Shown: positions 34,881 to 43,638 of the stretch, piece after piece
Position numbering within the stretch: position 1 is the first letter of the stretch
How the letters are laid out: every line of letters starts with the position of its first letter
Assembly: GCF_000317555.1 (NCBI RefSeq)
Contig: NC_019745.1
Coordinates: forward strand, 4,902,001 to 4,966,000
Direction: 5' to 3'
Source of the DNA: Gloeocapsa sp. PCC 7428
GTDB taxonomy: Bacteria > Cyanobacteriota > Cyanobacteriia > Cyanobacteriales > Chroococcidiopsidaceae
DNA: 64,000 nucleotides
The notes under the pieces: generated by a model
The model's database searches: none
The model's input: only the letters and a program-made list of their open reading frames with translations
Told to the model about the DNA's origin: nothing
Position numbers and translations under genes: made by a program

Positions 34881-35444
34881 ATGGATATTCAAGAATTTTT
34901 CGAGCAAAGTGCTGGTAAATGGTTTTCACATCGCACAAGTCATCACTTAGCTTTTAAACAATCTGAGTCGGGAAAGTCTGATATTACAATTGAAACGCTG
35001 CCAAAAGATCATCCAGAAGTCGTTAAACTCTGCGAACAGTATGAGATTGATCCCACCCAAGCTAGCTGTGGCGCGCGCGTTAGCTGGAATGGCACAATGG
35101 AATGGGACGAAGAAAAGCACGTTGGTTCTACAGTATTAGTTTCGGTTCCCGACGCTGAAAATCCTCAAGAAGGTAAGCTATTACGTGAAATTGGTTACGC
35201 CGAAAAAGTCCCTGTTGCAGGGCGCTACGTTATGGGTAGCGATGGCGCATTAACCTTAATCACAGAGTACGAAACAATGTCTTCGGAAGAACGCCTGTGG
35301 TTCGCAAGTCCCAATTTACGAATGCGCGTCAGTGTCTTAAAGCGCTTTGGTGGCTTTAGCATGGCTTCATTTACCTCAGAAATTCGGATGGGAGGTGCAA
35401 AGCCAGTAACTCAAGAAACTGAAACATCGAATGCATCAACTTGA
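34881..35444 (+). CDS. S-type phycobiliprotein (bilin) lyase, CpcS/CpeS family
   Basis: 187 residues, lipocalin-like. The start '[20 protein letters not shown]', the central '[17 protein letters not shown]' and '[19 protein letters not shown]' are diagnostic of CpcS/CpeS lyases, which attach phycocyanobilin or phycoerythrobilin to Cys-84 of phycobiliprotein subunits. Which subgroup (CpcS, CpcU, CpeS) cannot be told from reading alone. AGGA lies nine bases before the ATG. It is probably co-transcribed with the NblB-like gene upstream. A two-hairpin repeat follows directly after the stop codon. Confidence 0.9.
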   Translation: MDIQEFFEQSAGKWFSHRTSHHLAFKQSESGKSDITIETLPKDHPEVVKLCEQYEIDPTQASCGARVSWNGTMEWDEEKHVGSTVLVSVPDAENPQEGKLLREIGYAEKVPVAGRYVMGSDGALTLITEYETMSSEERLWFASPNLRMRVSVLKRFGGFSMASFTSEIRMGGAKPVTQETETSNAST

Positions 35445-35445
35445 G

Positions 35446-35502
35446 GCTGAGCGGATAAATTCGCAGCTAAACAAACTTATGAAGAAAACTCTGATTTAGA
35501 GT
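35446..35502 (+). repeat. Two-hairpin intergenic repeat, copy 6
   Basis: Starts two bases after the lyase stop. First hairpin GCTGAGCGGATAAATTCGCAGC (35446-35467), with GCT/AGC and GCG/CGC pairs; linker TAAACAAAC as in other copies; second hairpin ACTCT-GATTT-AGAGT (35488-35502). It sits between converging genes. Confidence 0.6.
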
Positions 35503-35536
35503 GTGCGTAGTAGCCCCAACTTCAGTAGGAAGGCAT

Positions 35537-36109
35537 CTACAAATTATCAGATTCTGACTGCTTTTTGGTACTACGCGAAATAGCTTTAAGCTTTGCGTAA
35601 AAGTCTGAAGTAGTAGCTTCTGGTGGAGTAAACCGCACAATTGGTGAGTAGTTGTTGCAATGATGCGATCGCCTTTCGTTTACAGTACTAGTAACATAAG
35701 GTTGACTTGTAGGCTCAACAACGGTTACTGACGATCCACTCTCGCGTGGAGATATGTCAGCGACAAAATGCATTCGACTATTGTAGGCTATCTTGTCATC
35801 TGCGGATTCGAGTCGTTCGATCAGTGTTTCTGGTAAGTCAGCGCACACAAGGCGCTCGAATTCGTGGTTGAAATGATGCAGCGCATCACCGCGACGCTGC
35901 CACACTGCTAAAATTTGATTGACAGAAACTGCTTTGTAACGTCCGCGATACAAGGCTTCAATCACCGCAGCACGTACCCATTTTTCTGGATAATTAGCAA
36001 ACCATTGAGCGATTAATTCACTGCTTGTGTAGCCCCCTAAATCAAAGCTGTAGTGAATTAACAATGCGGCAACTAATTCAGCATTAATATTTTTACCTAG
36101 TTGATTCAT
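35537..36109 (-). CDS. Conserved cyanobacterial hypothetical protein (190 aa)
   Basis: 190 residues. The N-terminal half (1-110) is helical ('ELVAALLIHYSFDLGGYTSS', 'WVRAAVIEALYRGRYKAVSV', 'QILAVWQRRGDALHHFNHEF') and reads like a winged-helix or DnaD-like domain. The C-terminal half is low-complexity and polar. No family name is recognised. It starts 23 bp downstream of the helicase-like gene on the same strand, a likely two-gene operon, so a DNA-related role is possible but not shown. Confidence 0.65.
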   Translation of the reverse strand: MNQLGKNINAELVAALLIHYSFDLGGYTSSELIAQWFANYPEKWVRAAVIEALYRGRYKAVSVNQILAVWQRRGDALHHFNHEFERLVCADLPETLIERLESADDKIAYNSRMHFVADISPRESGSSVTVVEPTSQPYVTSTVNERRSHHCNNYSPIVRFTPPEATTSDFYAKLKAISRSTKKQSESDNL

Positions 36110-36132
36110 CAGACTCCGTGATAAGCGTCAAG

Positions 36133-38277
36133 CTAGATGAGCGTGTAATCTTTAACGTTGAGTGGTGTAGCAGCATTGACTAATGCTAGCAAAGGTCCGT
36201 CTTGTTCTTGTCCATTTACGGCTAAATCGCTATGACACAAATAAACTCTCTCTTCTACTCTAGAGAGTAAATCTTGCAAAATGCGGTGTAATCTTTGCCA
36301 ATCAGCATTAAGTGTATCTTCGGCTGTCCAACCTCGCGCGTAGCGATCGTGAAGAAACAACGGCGCGCTAAATAATGTCGCAGCACCCCCACTTAACCAC
36401 AGCGGCGAACCCGCATCAAGCCAAAATTGCCAGCGATGACATTTTCTACTAGAACGGTATTGAAAGATTGTTGCTAAAGTAACAGCACGACTCATCGGAC
36501 CAATGGGACGTACGGGATATGGATTAGCGGTAATCGTACCACTTTGCAGCAGTTGTACAAATTGCGCGATCGCTCCCTGCGCTGGTGTCTCGATCGCTTC
36601 ACTTTGGCGAAATCGAGTATCAACTTCCCAGTAGTGTTGTGCGGTTTCTAAAAGTTCGCGCAGCGCGGCTAATTGTTCGTAGGGTAAATTACTTCCATTC
36701 CACAAAAACCGCTGAATTGCGCGGTCTAATAGCGAAATTGGACTAGGAATCAATCGCTGTTGTTGTTGCGATCGCTGTAATTCGATCCATTGCACAATTT
36801 CTTCATAAGCTGTCGTTGCGGCGTAGCCCAAGCGATCCCAGCGATCATATGCGGTTACAGGTAACAAATTCGGTTGTTCTGGATGCGGTTGATAGCAATG
36901 ATCGGCAATGAGTCCCGCGCGCACTAAGTCAATATTAGGAATCAGCGTCTCTTGTCGATGTCTACTCAATACAACTAGCATCTCAGCTACCGCGTTGCGG
37001 TCAATTAAGCGTCCTAAACCAGGATAGACGAAGCTTAATAACGTGAGTAACGCTCGAATAATCGGATAACTGACAAGCGGACGTTGATCGTTGAGGGGGG
37101 CGACAGGAATTCCTTGCTTGGTCAGCAATTCTACCAGCGTGTACCGCGCGATCGCATCTAAACCAGGCGCAATGACGGCGATTTCCTGCGGTTGAATTTG
37201 TCCTGATCGCACCGCTTGGGCAATAATCTCAGAGGTTTCTCTTAATAAATCTCTTCTAGAAGTGGTTTGAATCGACTGAAAGTTTGGTAGTGACAAGACG
37301 CCAGCCGTGTTATCGAGTAATTCACTAACGGGTAGCGATAATGTATTTGCCAGACAATTTAAAAGTGGCTGTGGTAAAGATTCGACACGACAGCGATCGC
37401 GTAACCCTGCGATATATTCTGGATCTGCACCTAATCCTAAACGAATTCCACCATTCGGATTATAGGTAAACGCGCCAACGACTTGGCGATCGAGCAAAAA
37501 GTCAAATACATCGCGCATTACTCCTGGGTAGTCATCGACATCATCTGCGAGTACCGCTTGATAACGGCGTAGGAGATGTTGTTGATAGTTGCTATCGGGT
37601 AACAAATACTGATAATACAGTTCGGTAATGATGCCATAGGTAAGCAATCCGCGTTCTAAACACCAATTGCGCCATTGCAACAGCATTGTTTCGAGTAAAG
37701 GCGTTTCGACGATTCCTGTTGTCGTGACTTCTTCGGTGGTACTAAAACTGCGTTCTAACAACGGTGCAATTTCTGCGATCGGCGTGCCGCTATAAGCTGC
37801 GAGTTGCAAAATATCTAGAATCCGACGAATTAACCGATACTCATTCACACCTGTCGCGCGAATTGTTTCGCTATCGAGATGCGATCGCCATAAGCGGGTT
37901 GCGAGTTCTTGTTCGGTTTCTGGACGCAACCGTACGGGAAATTGTGCCCTTAAGTTGAGGATCTGAATCAGTAACGGCCAAAATAGCATCACCTCATCTT
38001 GGAAAAAACCCAAAGGCGTCTTAGCGCGCACAGGATATTTACCTGCGGTGACAGTAACAATTCTTTCAACCAATTCCCGCCGATTATCGTCATTTGCTGC
38101 TAAACATAACACTGCTAGTTCAGTTTGTTGATTATTTAAGTGTTTTTGCGGCTTTGGTAGATGACGCGGCTTTTGACCATTAGTCGTGTTTTCTACCCAT
38201 CGACAAAACTGCGTTACCAAACGCGCTGTCTTACCACTACGACTCGAACCCTCTATCCAAACGGAATCTGAAAGCAC
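36133..38277 (-). CDS. P-loop helicase/recombinase-like protein
   Basis: 714 residues starting with GTG, with AGGTGAG seven bases upstream. A Walker A motif lies at the N-terminus (GSSRSGKT, about 10-17). Later segments fit the UvrD/AddB type of superfamily 1 helicase: 'QAVLADDVDDYPGVMRDVFD' (Walker-B-like, about 240), 'EIAVIAPGLDAIARYTLVEL' (motif-IV-like region, about 368) and 'VERVYLCHSDLAVNG'-like 'RVYLCHSDLA' near the end. The canonical Walker B acidic pair and motif VI are degenerate. No nuclease motif was recognised. It may work in recombination or repair as an AddB/RecC-like partner. It converges with nothing and diverges from pcxA. Confidence 0.62.
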   Translation of the reverse strand: MLSDSVWIEGSSRSGKTARLVTQFCRWVENTTNGQKPRHLPKPQKHLNNQQTELAVLCLAANDDNRRELVERIVTVTAGKYPVRAKTPLGFFQDEVMLFWPLLIQILNLRAQFPVRLRPETEQELATRLWRSHLDSETIRATGVNEYRLIRRILDILQLAAYSGTPIAEIAPLLERSFSTTEEVTTTGIVETPLLETMLLQWRNWCLERGLLTYGIITELYYQYLLPDSNYQQHLLRRYQAVLADDVDDYPGVMRDVFDFLLDRQVVGAFTYNPNGGIRLGLGADPEYIAGLRDRCRVESLPQPLLNCLANTLSLPVSELLDNTAGVLSLPNFQSIQTTSRRDLLRETSEIIAQAVRSGQIQPQEIAVIAPGLDAIARYTLVELLTKQGIPVAPLNDQRPLVSYPIIRALLTLLSFVYPGLGRLIDRNAVAEMLVVLSRHRQETLIPNIDLVRAGLIADHCYQPHPEQPNLLPVTAYDRWDRLGYAATTAYEEIVQWIELQRSQQQQRLIPSPISLLDRAIQRFLWNGSNLPYEQLAALRELLETAQHYWEVDTRFRQSEAIETPAQGAIAQFVQLLQSGTITANPYPVRPIGPMSRAVTLATIFQYRSSRKCHRWQFWLDAGSPLWLSGGAATLFSAPLFLHDRYARGWTAEDTLNADWQRLHRILQDLLSRVEERVYLCHSDLAVNGQEQDGPLLALVNAATPLNVKDYTLI

Positions 38278-38364
38278 TAACTCTCACCTCTGAGATTTGT
38301 TAAGATACCTCGTACATTGATTAACTAATAAAAATTACTATACAAGGCTGGATAACTGCCTGCC

Positions 38365-39711
38365 ATGAAAAGGTCCATTCCGCAACAAATTTACTCGTTC
38401 CTAGTAAAAGCACAGCAGTGGTATTTAGATACACCAGAGCGCTCTTTGGAAGAAGCTTATAAGGCTGCCTTATTAATTAAGGCGATGGAGGACGAGCATT
38501 TTAATGGTCAAAAGATAGCACCAAATCCTAATTATGGAAGTAGTGCGATCGCTTATTTTCAAGCTGAGCTTAAAAAACATTTAAAAACTATCCGAATGCG
38601 ACTCACAGAGTTTAGGGCAAGTCGTTCCTGGATCAATCCTGATTATCAAAATATTACAAAAATTACTAAAAATGACGGGACATTTCCAGATAAAGATTCT
38701 TTTGCAATCCAAAAAAGAAATCATCAATCGCGAATTTTAGAAAAACTCAGGTTTATTGATGAAATTCTCGCTAAGTACGATGCCGACGAAACCGTTGATT
38801 TTGTACCAAGTGAAGCTCCTATTATTCGTTCCGAACCCGCGGGTATAGAACCGAAGCTTGCTCCTAACGTAGTAGTTAAGAATGCTGGTACTACCCAAAG
38901 ACCTAAAACAAAAGCTGAAACCACAAGCGTCTTACCACGTTCTATTCTTAGTACTATTAACCGTCTTAAAGTTGAATTAGATCCTAGAGCCGAAGACGAA
39001 GTTGTTAAAAAGTTTCGTAATTCTCAAAGAAGAACATTCATCTCTATTAGACTAATTCTTTTACTAATTATAGTCCCTTTTTTAACACAACAACTATCAA
39101 AAAATTTAATTATTAGTCCAATCATCGACCATCTACGTAACTCACAAGAAACCGTAATATTTCTGAATCCTGAAATGGAAGAAAGAGCATTAATTGAAAT
39201 GCAAAGGTTTGAGGAACAACTCAAATTTAGAAATCTTTTAAACGAGGAAGTTGAACTTTCTCCAGTACAGCTAGAGCAACAAATGCAAGTGAAAGTAAGA
39301 GAAATTGTTGAACACTTTCGCTATGAAAGCGCTAATGCCGTCAAAAATGTGTTTGCTGATTTGTTATCTGTCGGAGCTTTTACTTGGTTAATTGTTACAA
39401 GTAGAAAAGAGCTTGAAGTTCTTAAAGAATTCATGGATAATATTGTTTATGGATTGAGTGATAGTGCCAAAGCATTTATTATTATTCTATTTACCGATAT
39501 CTTCGTAGGATTCCACTCAACGCACGGCTGGGAAGTTCTTTTAGGAACGGTGTCGCGTCATTTCGGCTTACCAGAAAATCGCGATTTTATTTTCTTATTT
39601 ATCGCGACATTTCCAGTCATTCTAGATGCAGTTTTCAAGTATTGGATCTTCCGCTACTTAAACCGAATTTCGCCCTCAGCAGTAGCAACATACCGCAATA
39701 TGAATGAGTAA
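38365..39711 (+). CDS. pcxA: Proton extrusion protein PcxA (CemA/CotA family)
   Basis: 448 residues. A soluble N-terminal region (1-220) begins 'MKRSIPQQIYSFLVKAQQWY', and four membrane helices lie in the C-terminal half (about 225-250, 335-355, 365-390, 410-430). The conserved CemA ending 'GLPENRDFIFLFIATFPVIL' and 'FKYWIFRYLNRISPSAVATY' is intact. In Synechocystis this inner-membrane protein is required for light-induced proton extrusion and helps CO2 and nitrate use; the chloroplast homologue is CemA. The gene diverges from the helicase-like gene across 87 bp. Confidence 0.93.
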   Translation: MKRSIPQQIYSFLVKAQQWYLDTPERSLEEAYKAALLIKAMEDEHFNGQKIAPNPNYGSSAIAYFQAELKKHLKTIRMRLTEFRASRSWINPDYQNITKITKNDGTFPDKDSFAIQKRNHQSRILEKLRFIDEILAKYDADETVDFVPSEAPIIRSEPAGIEPKLAPNVVVKNAGTTQRPKTKAETTSVLPRSILSTINRLKVELDPRAEDEVVKKFRNSQRRTFISIRLILLLIIVPFLTQQLSKNLIISPIIDHLRNSQETVIFLNPEMEERALIEMQRFEEQLKFRNLLNEEVELSPVQLEQQMQVKVREIVEHFRYESANAVKNVFADLLSVGAFTWLIVTSRKELEVLKEFMDNIVYGLSDSAKAFIIILFTDIFVGFHSTHGWEVLLGTVSRHFGLPENRDFIFLFIATFPVILDAVFKYWIFRYLNRISPSAVATYRNMNE

Positions 39712-39757
39712 ACTTATTTCAAGTTTTGAAGGCGTGAGTTGTGCATCGAACGTTACA

Positions 39758-40414
39758 TTAATTATTGATTTTCTTTTCGCGTTCTTGAAGTCGATTCAAA
39801 AAAGCTTCTAAAGAGCGCTTGCGTGCTAGAAGGTACTGCAACTTTTGGTAACGAGCGATCGCAAGACTTACACTCGGCAACTGTTCCATAGGGCAAGGAT
39901 AAGACCATTTTTGACCAAGGTCATCTACACCACAAAGGTAGTAACCAGGGCGTGGCGCTTCACACGTAACTTCACTTTGATCGAACTTGTAAGTCGCTTT
40001 CACATAGTTGACAGTCGTAACTTCGCCTGGCGCAGTTTGGTGGCGAGACTCTAGCCAACCATCAACAATTGGTCCTTCGTGATAGAGATCTTTAATTTGT
40101 TGCACAACCTGCTTAATTTGTTCTTTGCACGTTGCCACATCCATTCTTGGTTTAGGTAAGAATCGCTTATAGGTTGAGTTGGTTGTCTTTTGGTCGCGCT
40201 TGCTAGTAGTAGTAAACTGCGGCAACTGCGGTTGTTTATAAGCTTCGTCTGGAACTGGTTGCATAGCGTCTGCTTGAGTGCGATCGCCGTGAATTTTAAA
40301 AGAATAGCTGTGATTTCTAGAAGCGTTATCCTGAGACAAGGAGGAAATGCTGATAATTTTTGCGTGGTGTCGGTTTGGCTCTAACTTTTGTAGTTTTGGC
40401 TTCATGGTCTCCAT
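39758..40414 (-). CDS. Conserved cyanobacterial hypothetical protein (218 aa)
   Basis: 218 residues, not recognised. The N-terminal 90 residues are polar and probably disordered. The C-terminal part (95-215) is folded: 'CKEQIKQVVQQIKDLYHEGP', 'TVNYVKATYKFDQSEVTCEA', 'PGYYLCGVDDLGQKWSYPCP', then a helical, basic end ('YQKLQYLLARKRSLEAFLNR'). Three cysteines in the central segment could bind metal or form a disulfide. Two ATGs (40414, 40405) are possible starts; neither has an ideally spaced ribosome-binding site. It converges with pcxA 46 bp away. Confidence 0.6.
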   Translation of the reverse strand: METMKPKLQKLEPNRHHAKIISISSLSQDNASRNHSYSFKIHGDRTQADAMQPVPDEAYKQPQLPQFTTTSKRDQKTTNSTYKRFLPKPRMDVATCKEQIKQVVQQIKDLYHEGPIVDGWLESRHQTAPGEVTTVNYVKATYKFDQSEVTCEAPRPGYYLCGVDDLGQKWSYPCPMEQLPSVSLAIARYQKLQYLLARKRSLEAFLNRLQEREKKINN

Positions 40415-40645
40415 CCGAGGAATCAGCAGCTAATTTATCTTTGCTTCGAGCAATGCGATTTTCAAGAAATCTTTTTTGAGTATCGCATTTCTAGCAATAA
40501 TACTGGTGGTCATTTTATCGGTTAGAAGTCAATAACACCAAAAATGACGACAAAATGTACAAAAACATAGCCCAACAAGATACTTTCAGACCTAGAATCA
40601 AATCGTAACCTTTAAAGCCTTCCTGAATCATCAAGGACGACCTCG

Positions 40646-41191
40646 TTGAGTAAAGTTATTCTAGTAACAGGACCAGCTAAATCGGGTAAAAGTGAATGGG
40701 CGGAAAACCTTGCGACACAAACGGGTAAATCTGTAATTTATGTAGCCACCGCCATCATTAACGCTGATGATTCTGAGTGGTTGTCTCGAATTAACCAACA
40801 CCGCCAGCGTCGTCCTGCAACTTGGATAACATGGGAAGTTCCACGACAATTAGTTGATGCGATTACCACACCGCAAAATGACTGTCTGCTGATTGATTCG
40901 TTAGGTACTTGGGTCGCGAACCTGCTTGAGGAAGACAACAACAACTGGGAGAATATCCTACAAAACTTATGCTCAGCTTTAAGCTCAGTCGAGAAGGATA
41001 TCATTCTAGTAGCAGAAGAAACAGGGTGGGGAATCGTCCCAGCTTATCCGATCGGCAGAATTTTTCGCGATCGCTTGGGTAATTTAGTGCGCCGGATCGC
41101 GGCGATCGCGGATGTCGTTTACTTAGTTACTGGCGGCTACGTACTCGATCTCACTGCACTAGGTTCTCCATTACCGCCCTACCAAAAGTGA
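40646..41191 (+). CDS. cobU: Adenosylcobinamide kinase / adenosylcobinamide-phosphate guanylyltransferase
   Basis: 181 residues, the usual CobU/CobP length. P-loop GPAKSGKSEWAE (about 8-19), the segment 'HRQRRPATWITWEVP' containing the His that is GMP-modified, LLIDSLGTW (Walker-B-like) and 'VAEETGWGIVPAYPIGRIFR'. It phosphorylates adenosylcobinamide and transfers GMP to form AdoCbi-GDP in (pseudo)cobalamin assembly. The start is TTG at 40646 with AAGGA about eight bases upstream. No cobalamin riboswitch is recognisable in the 230-bp upstream spacer. Confidence 0.9.
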   Translation: MSKVILVTGPAKSGKSEWAENLATQTGKSVIYVATAIINADDSEWLSRINQHRQRRPATWITWEVPRQLVDAITTPQNDCLLIDSLGTWVANLLEEDNNNWENILQNLCSALSSVEKDIILVAEETGWGIVPAYPIGRIFRDRLGNLVRRIAAIADVVYLVTGGYVLDLTALGSPLPPYQK

Positions 41192-41315
41192 GAAAAGCCC
41201 TGGTCAGAGCTATATTAACCTTTTCTTCCTAGCGTTCAATCAAAATGATCTGTCACTATGAAGTAGTAGATCAATATCTGCGTACAATTTTTCGCCCCTC
41301 GCCCCAATTTTTGTC

Positions 41316-41744
41316 ATGGCATCAGAACAAGAAGTAAGACAATATCTTGCCTACTGGTTTCAACTAGGTAAAAGAGTGATACTCAACAACGGTCAGCAAG
41401 TTATCAAACCGAAACTTGTCGTTCAGGGCGATCGCTACAGCCAAGACTTTGAAAACTGCTGGCAGCAATTACAATCATCGAACTTAAATGAGTGTTATCT
41501 AGAGGGTACAGAACACTCGATTGCTGAATTGCTTTCCCCTGCTTGGGAAGTAGATTCCTGCGCGCGTTGCAGTATGCCGATTCCAATTCCTAGCGTCGGC
41601 GTTTCTTCGTTGTCGTGTCCATGTAATGATCTACCAACTTGGCCCAATACCGAAGTTCCTGCACCGCGATCGCCTGTTGATTCGCAAGCACAACTTGCAA
41701 GTATTCGCGATCGTCTTCTTGATATTGGTAGTCAAGGTAGCTAA
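41316..41744 (+). CDS. Conserved hypothetical protein with Cys cluster (142 aa)
   Basis: 142 residues. An alpha/beta N-terminal part ('VRQYLAYWFQLGKRVILNNG') is followed by a short cysteine cluster, C-ARC-S and C-PC-N (about residues 81-103), probably a small zinc site or disulfide knot, and then a polar tail. No family recognised; similar short proteins seem common next to cyanobacterial housekeeping genes. It lies 124 bp after cobU on the same strand, so a shared transcript is possible. Confidence 0.6.
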   Translation: MASEQEVRQYLAYWFQLGKRVILNNGQQVIKPKLVVQGDRYSQDFENCWQQLQSSNLNECYLEGTEHSIAELLSPAWEVDSCARCSMPIPIPSVGVSSLSCPCNDLPTWPNTEVPAPRSPVDSQAQLASIRDRLLDIGSQGS

Positions 41745-41819
41745 CAAAATAATAAACTGTCGATTCCTAAGCGCGGGCGATCGCTGTACTTCATTTGCGC
41801 ATCGGCGAATTTATACATA

Positions 41820-41919
41820 TATAGCAGGGGTCAGGGGTCAGAGGTCAGGATTGAAAATGAGTTAGGGTAATAGTTATAAGTACCTTCAATGTCCTAACTA
41901 CCCCAACAAGACTGCTATA
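41820..41919. repeat. 100-bp element with TATAGCAG terminal inverted repeats
   Basis: Ends TATAGCAG (41820-41827) and CTGCTATA (41912-41919) are exact inverted repeats. Inside are direct GGTCAG repeats (TCAGGGGTCAGAGGTCAGG) and an inner palindrome GTTAGG / CCTAAC. It shares its terminal octamer with the right end of the MITE at 29420-29671 and its interior with the repeat at 27643-27725. No coding capacity. Confidence 0.65.
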
Positions 41920-42038
41920 CTTTGCACTTTTCTGCAATGAGTATGGCAGATTTTAGCAATTAAGCTGTCTCATTAATGAAGGCACGTTGGCACTTTCCAT
42001 CCGTGCAGATATAACCTTTGCTCAATTACTTTAGAAGG

Positions 42039-42857
42039 ATGCATCAGTCATCTACTAATAATTTGTCTGTAGAAGATAAAAAATTAGCATCTTGCGACTT
42101 TTGTAGATCTCCTTCTTATATTGCTGTATCAATTGTGACTCTCATTGAGCAAGATATCCTCTTACTTATTTATTTCATTAGTATCCTGTGGTGCGTTACA
42201 TCTTACTTAAGAACTCAAAAAGCATTGCAATGGTGGTCTTACGGTCAATCGATTAAGCTAGCTGATGAAGCTGAGCGAATCAGAAATAATTTACTACAAG
42301 AATCGTGCTGCATGCGTCGGAGTATCGAGCGCTCAATTGCGGAGACACCAGAATTATTTGCGAGAAATAAGCACGAGTGGATAGACAGCGTTGAGTTTCT
42401 TCATCATTCTTTAGCAAATTTGGGCGATCGCCTTGCGCCTCCCTATGTAGAACACAGTCTTCCTTTAGCGATGGAATTTCTCATCGAATCATGGCAAACC
42501 AAAAATTCTCAGCTAAACATCAAGACACAACTGCCAAAACTCTGGCGAGATGAATTTCCTAGTCATAGCATCATTGTGCTACAGATTTTGGACGAATTAC
42601 TGAGAACACTATCGGTTAAAAATTTAACAAAAATTTCACTAGAAATTAGTTTAATTCCACTACAATACGAACTTAACGAGCTAGTTGTTAAAATTTCTTA
42701 CCCTGATGCTCAGTCGCTTTCACTGTGTTCGCAGTTACCGGAACTGAAATATCTCAAGCGAACTTTTAAATTCCTCACATCAGGACAGTGCTTCTATCGA
42801 AAAACGAAGTTAACTGAAACGTTGTACTTTCGCTGGCGATCGCTGAAAAGGAATTAA
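42039..42857 (+). CDS. Membrane-anchored degenerate histidine-kinase-like protein
   Basis: 272 residues from the ATG at 42039; a TTG at 42018 would add seven residues and neither has a well-spaced ribosome-binding site. One helix (about 39-55, 'DILLLIYFISILWCVTSYLR') is followed by a helical region like the HisKA_3 dimerisation domain ('LADEAERIRNNLLQESCCMR') but without a phospho-accepting His. The later part resembles an ATPase lid-less HATPase fold: 'LQILDELLRTLSVKN' sits where an N-box should be, but Asn and the G-boxes are lost. It is probably a pseudokinase that modulates the adjacent two-component proteins. It starts the sensory cluster ahead of the adhesin locus and is 3 bp from the response regulator gene. 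Confidence 0.6.
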   Translation: MHQSSTNNLSVEDKKLASCDFCRSPSYIAVSIVTLIEQDILLLIYFISILWCVTSYLRTQKALQWWSYGQSIKLADEAERIRNNLLQESCCMRRSIERSIAETPELFARNKHEWIDSVEFLHHSLANLGDRLAPPYVEHSLPLAMEFLIESWQTKNSQLNIKTQLPKLWRDEFPSHSIIVLQILDELLRTLSVKNLTKISLEISLIPLQYELNELVVKISYPDAQSLSLCSQLPELKYLKRTFKFLTSGQCFYRKTKLTETLYFRWRSLKRN

Positions 42858-42860
42858 TAT

Positions 42861-43538
42861 ATGACAAACAATTTATTACAGCAAAAACAAAAAATTCTTG
42901 TTATTGATGACCACGAAACTGTTCTCAATGGAACACTTTATGCACTTAAACAGCACTATCCAGAGGCTGACATTCGTACAGCACAAACAGCACAACAATT
43001 GCTAGAACAATTACCCAGTTATAAACCCGATCTTGTTGTCATGGATCTTTCAATTCCAGACAAAATGGGAGAACATGACAAATCTGATGTAGGTATTCAA
43101 CTCCTCAAAACTTTGATGCAGCAATATCCTACGCTTAATTTTACAGTTCAAAGTAGTTACATAAAAGCTTTAGTACGCATCAAACCCACGATTGATGCGC
43201 ATCAGGGAGGCTTTACTGTAGCTGATAAAAGTCTTTCTACCAAAGAGATGTTGAAGCGAGTTGATTGGGCTTTACAAGGGTTGACCTACACAAAAGATTT
43301 AAAAGCGATGCATAGTGGGTTAGAAATCAAACAAGACTGGCTGACGCTGTTGCAACTTGCATTTGAAGAAGAATTACAAGATCAGGAAATTGCTAAACGA
43401 ATGCTAGTATCGGCTCGTACTGTGCGCCACTACTGGACAAAAGTCCAAGACGTGCTTGAAGTATATCCTGATGAAGGTAAGAGAAACATTCGCATTCAAA
43501 CCGAAAGACGTGCTAGAGAAGTAGGATTAATCGATTAA
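42861..43538 (+). CDS. Response regulator with C-terminal helix-turn-helix
   Basis: 225 residues. Receiver domain 1-130 with the acidic pair in VIDDHE (about 13-16), the phospho-acceptor in VVMDLSIPD (about 55-60) and the conserved Lys in VADKSL. The C-terminal DNA-binding part (about 150-200) has 'DQEIAKRMLVSARTVRHYWT', a LuxR/NarL-like or sigma-4-like helix-turn-helix. It is likely the partner of the CHASE2 kinase 100 bp downstream and perhaps of the pseudokinase just upstream (3 bp). Plausible targets are the adhesin and CHAT genes in the same locus; no binding site was identified. Confidence 0.85.
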   Translation: MTNNLLQQKQKILVIDDHETVLNGTLYALKQHYPEADIRTAQTAQQLLEQLPSYKPDLVVMDLSIPDKMGEHDKSDVGIQLLKTLMQQYPTLNFTVQSSYIKALVRIKPTIDAHQGGFTVADKSLSTKEMLKRVDWALQGLTYTKDLKAMHSGLEIKQDWLTLLQLAFEEELQDQEIAKRMLVSARTVRHYWTKVQDVLEVYPDEGKRNIRIQTERRAREVGLID

Positions 43539-43638
43539 CTGGCATTAAGCATTGAACAGTTAGCAATGAGCTAGTAGCTAAGTAGATGGGGTAAGTATCT
43601 TGCTTACACTCTCACAACTCTTATAAAAGGTAAAGTCA

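Noticed and set aside
40415-40645. Cobalamin riboswitch upstream of cobU
   Set aside because: No B12-box-like sequence or suitable fold was seen in the 230-bp spacer.
41626-41865. 79-codon plus-strand frame
   Set aside because: Overlaps the 142-aa gene in another frame and runs into the TATAGCAG element.
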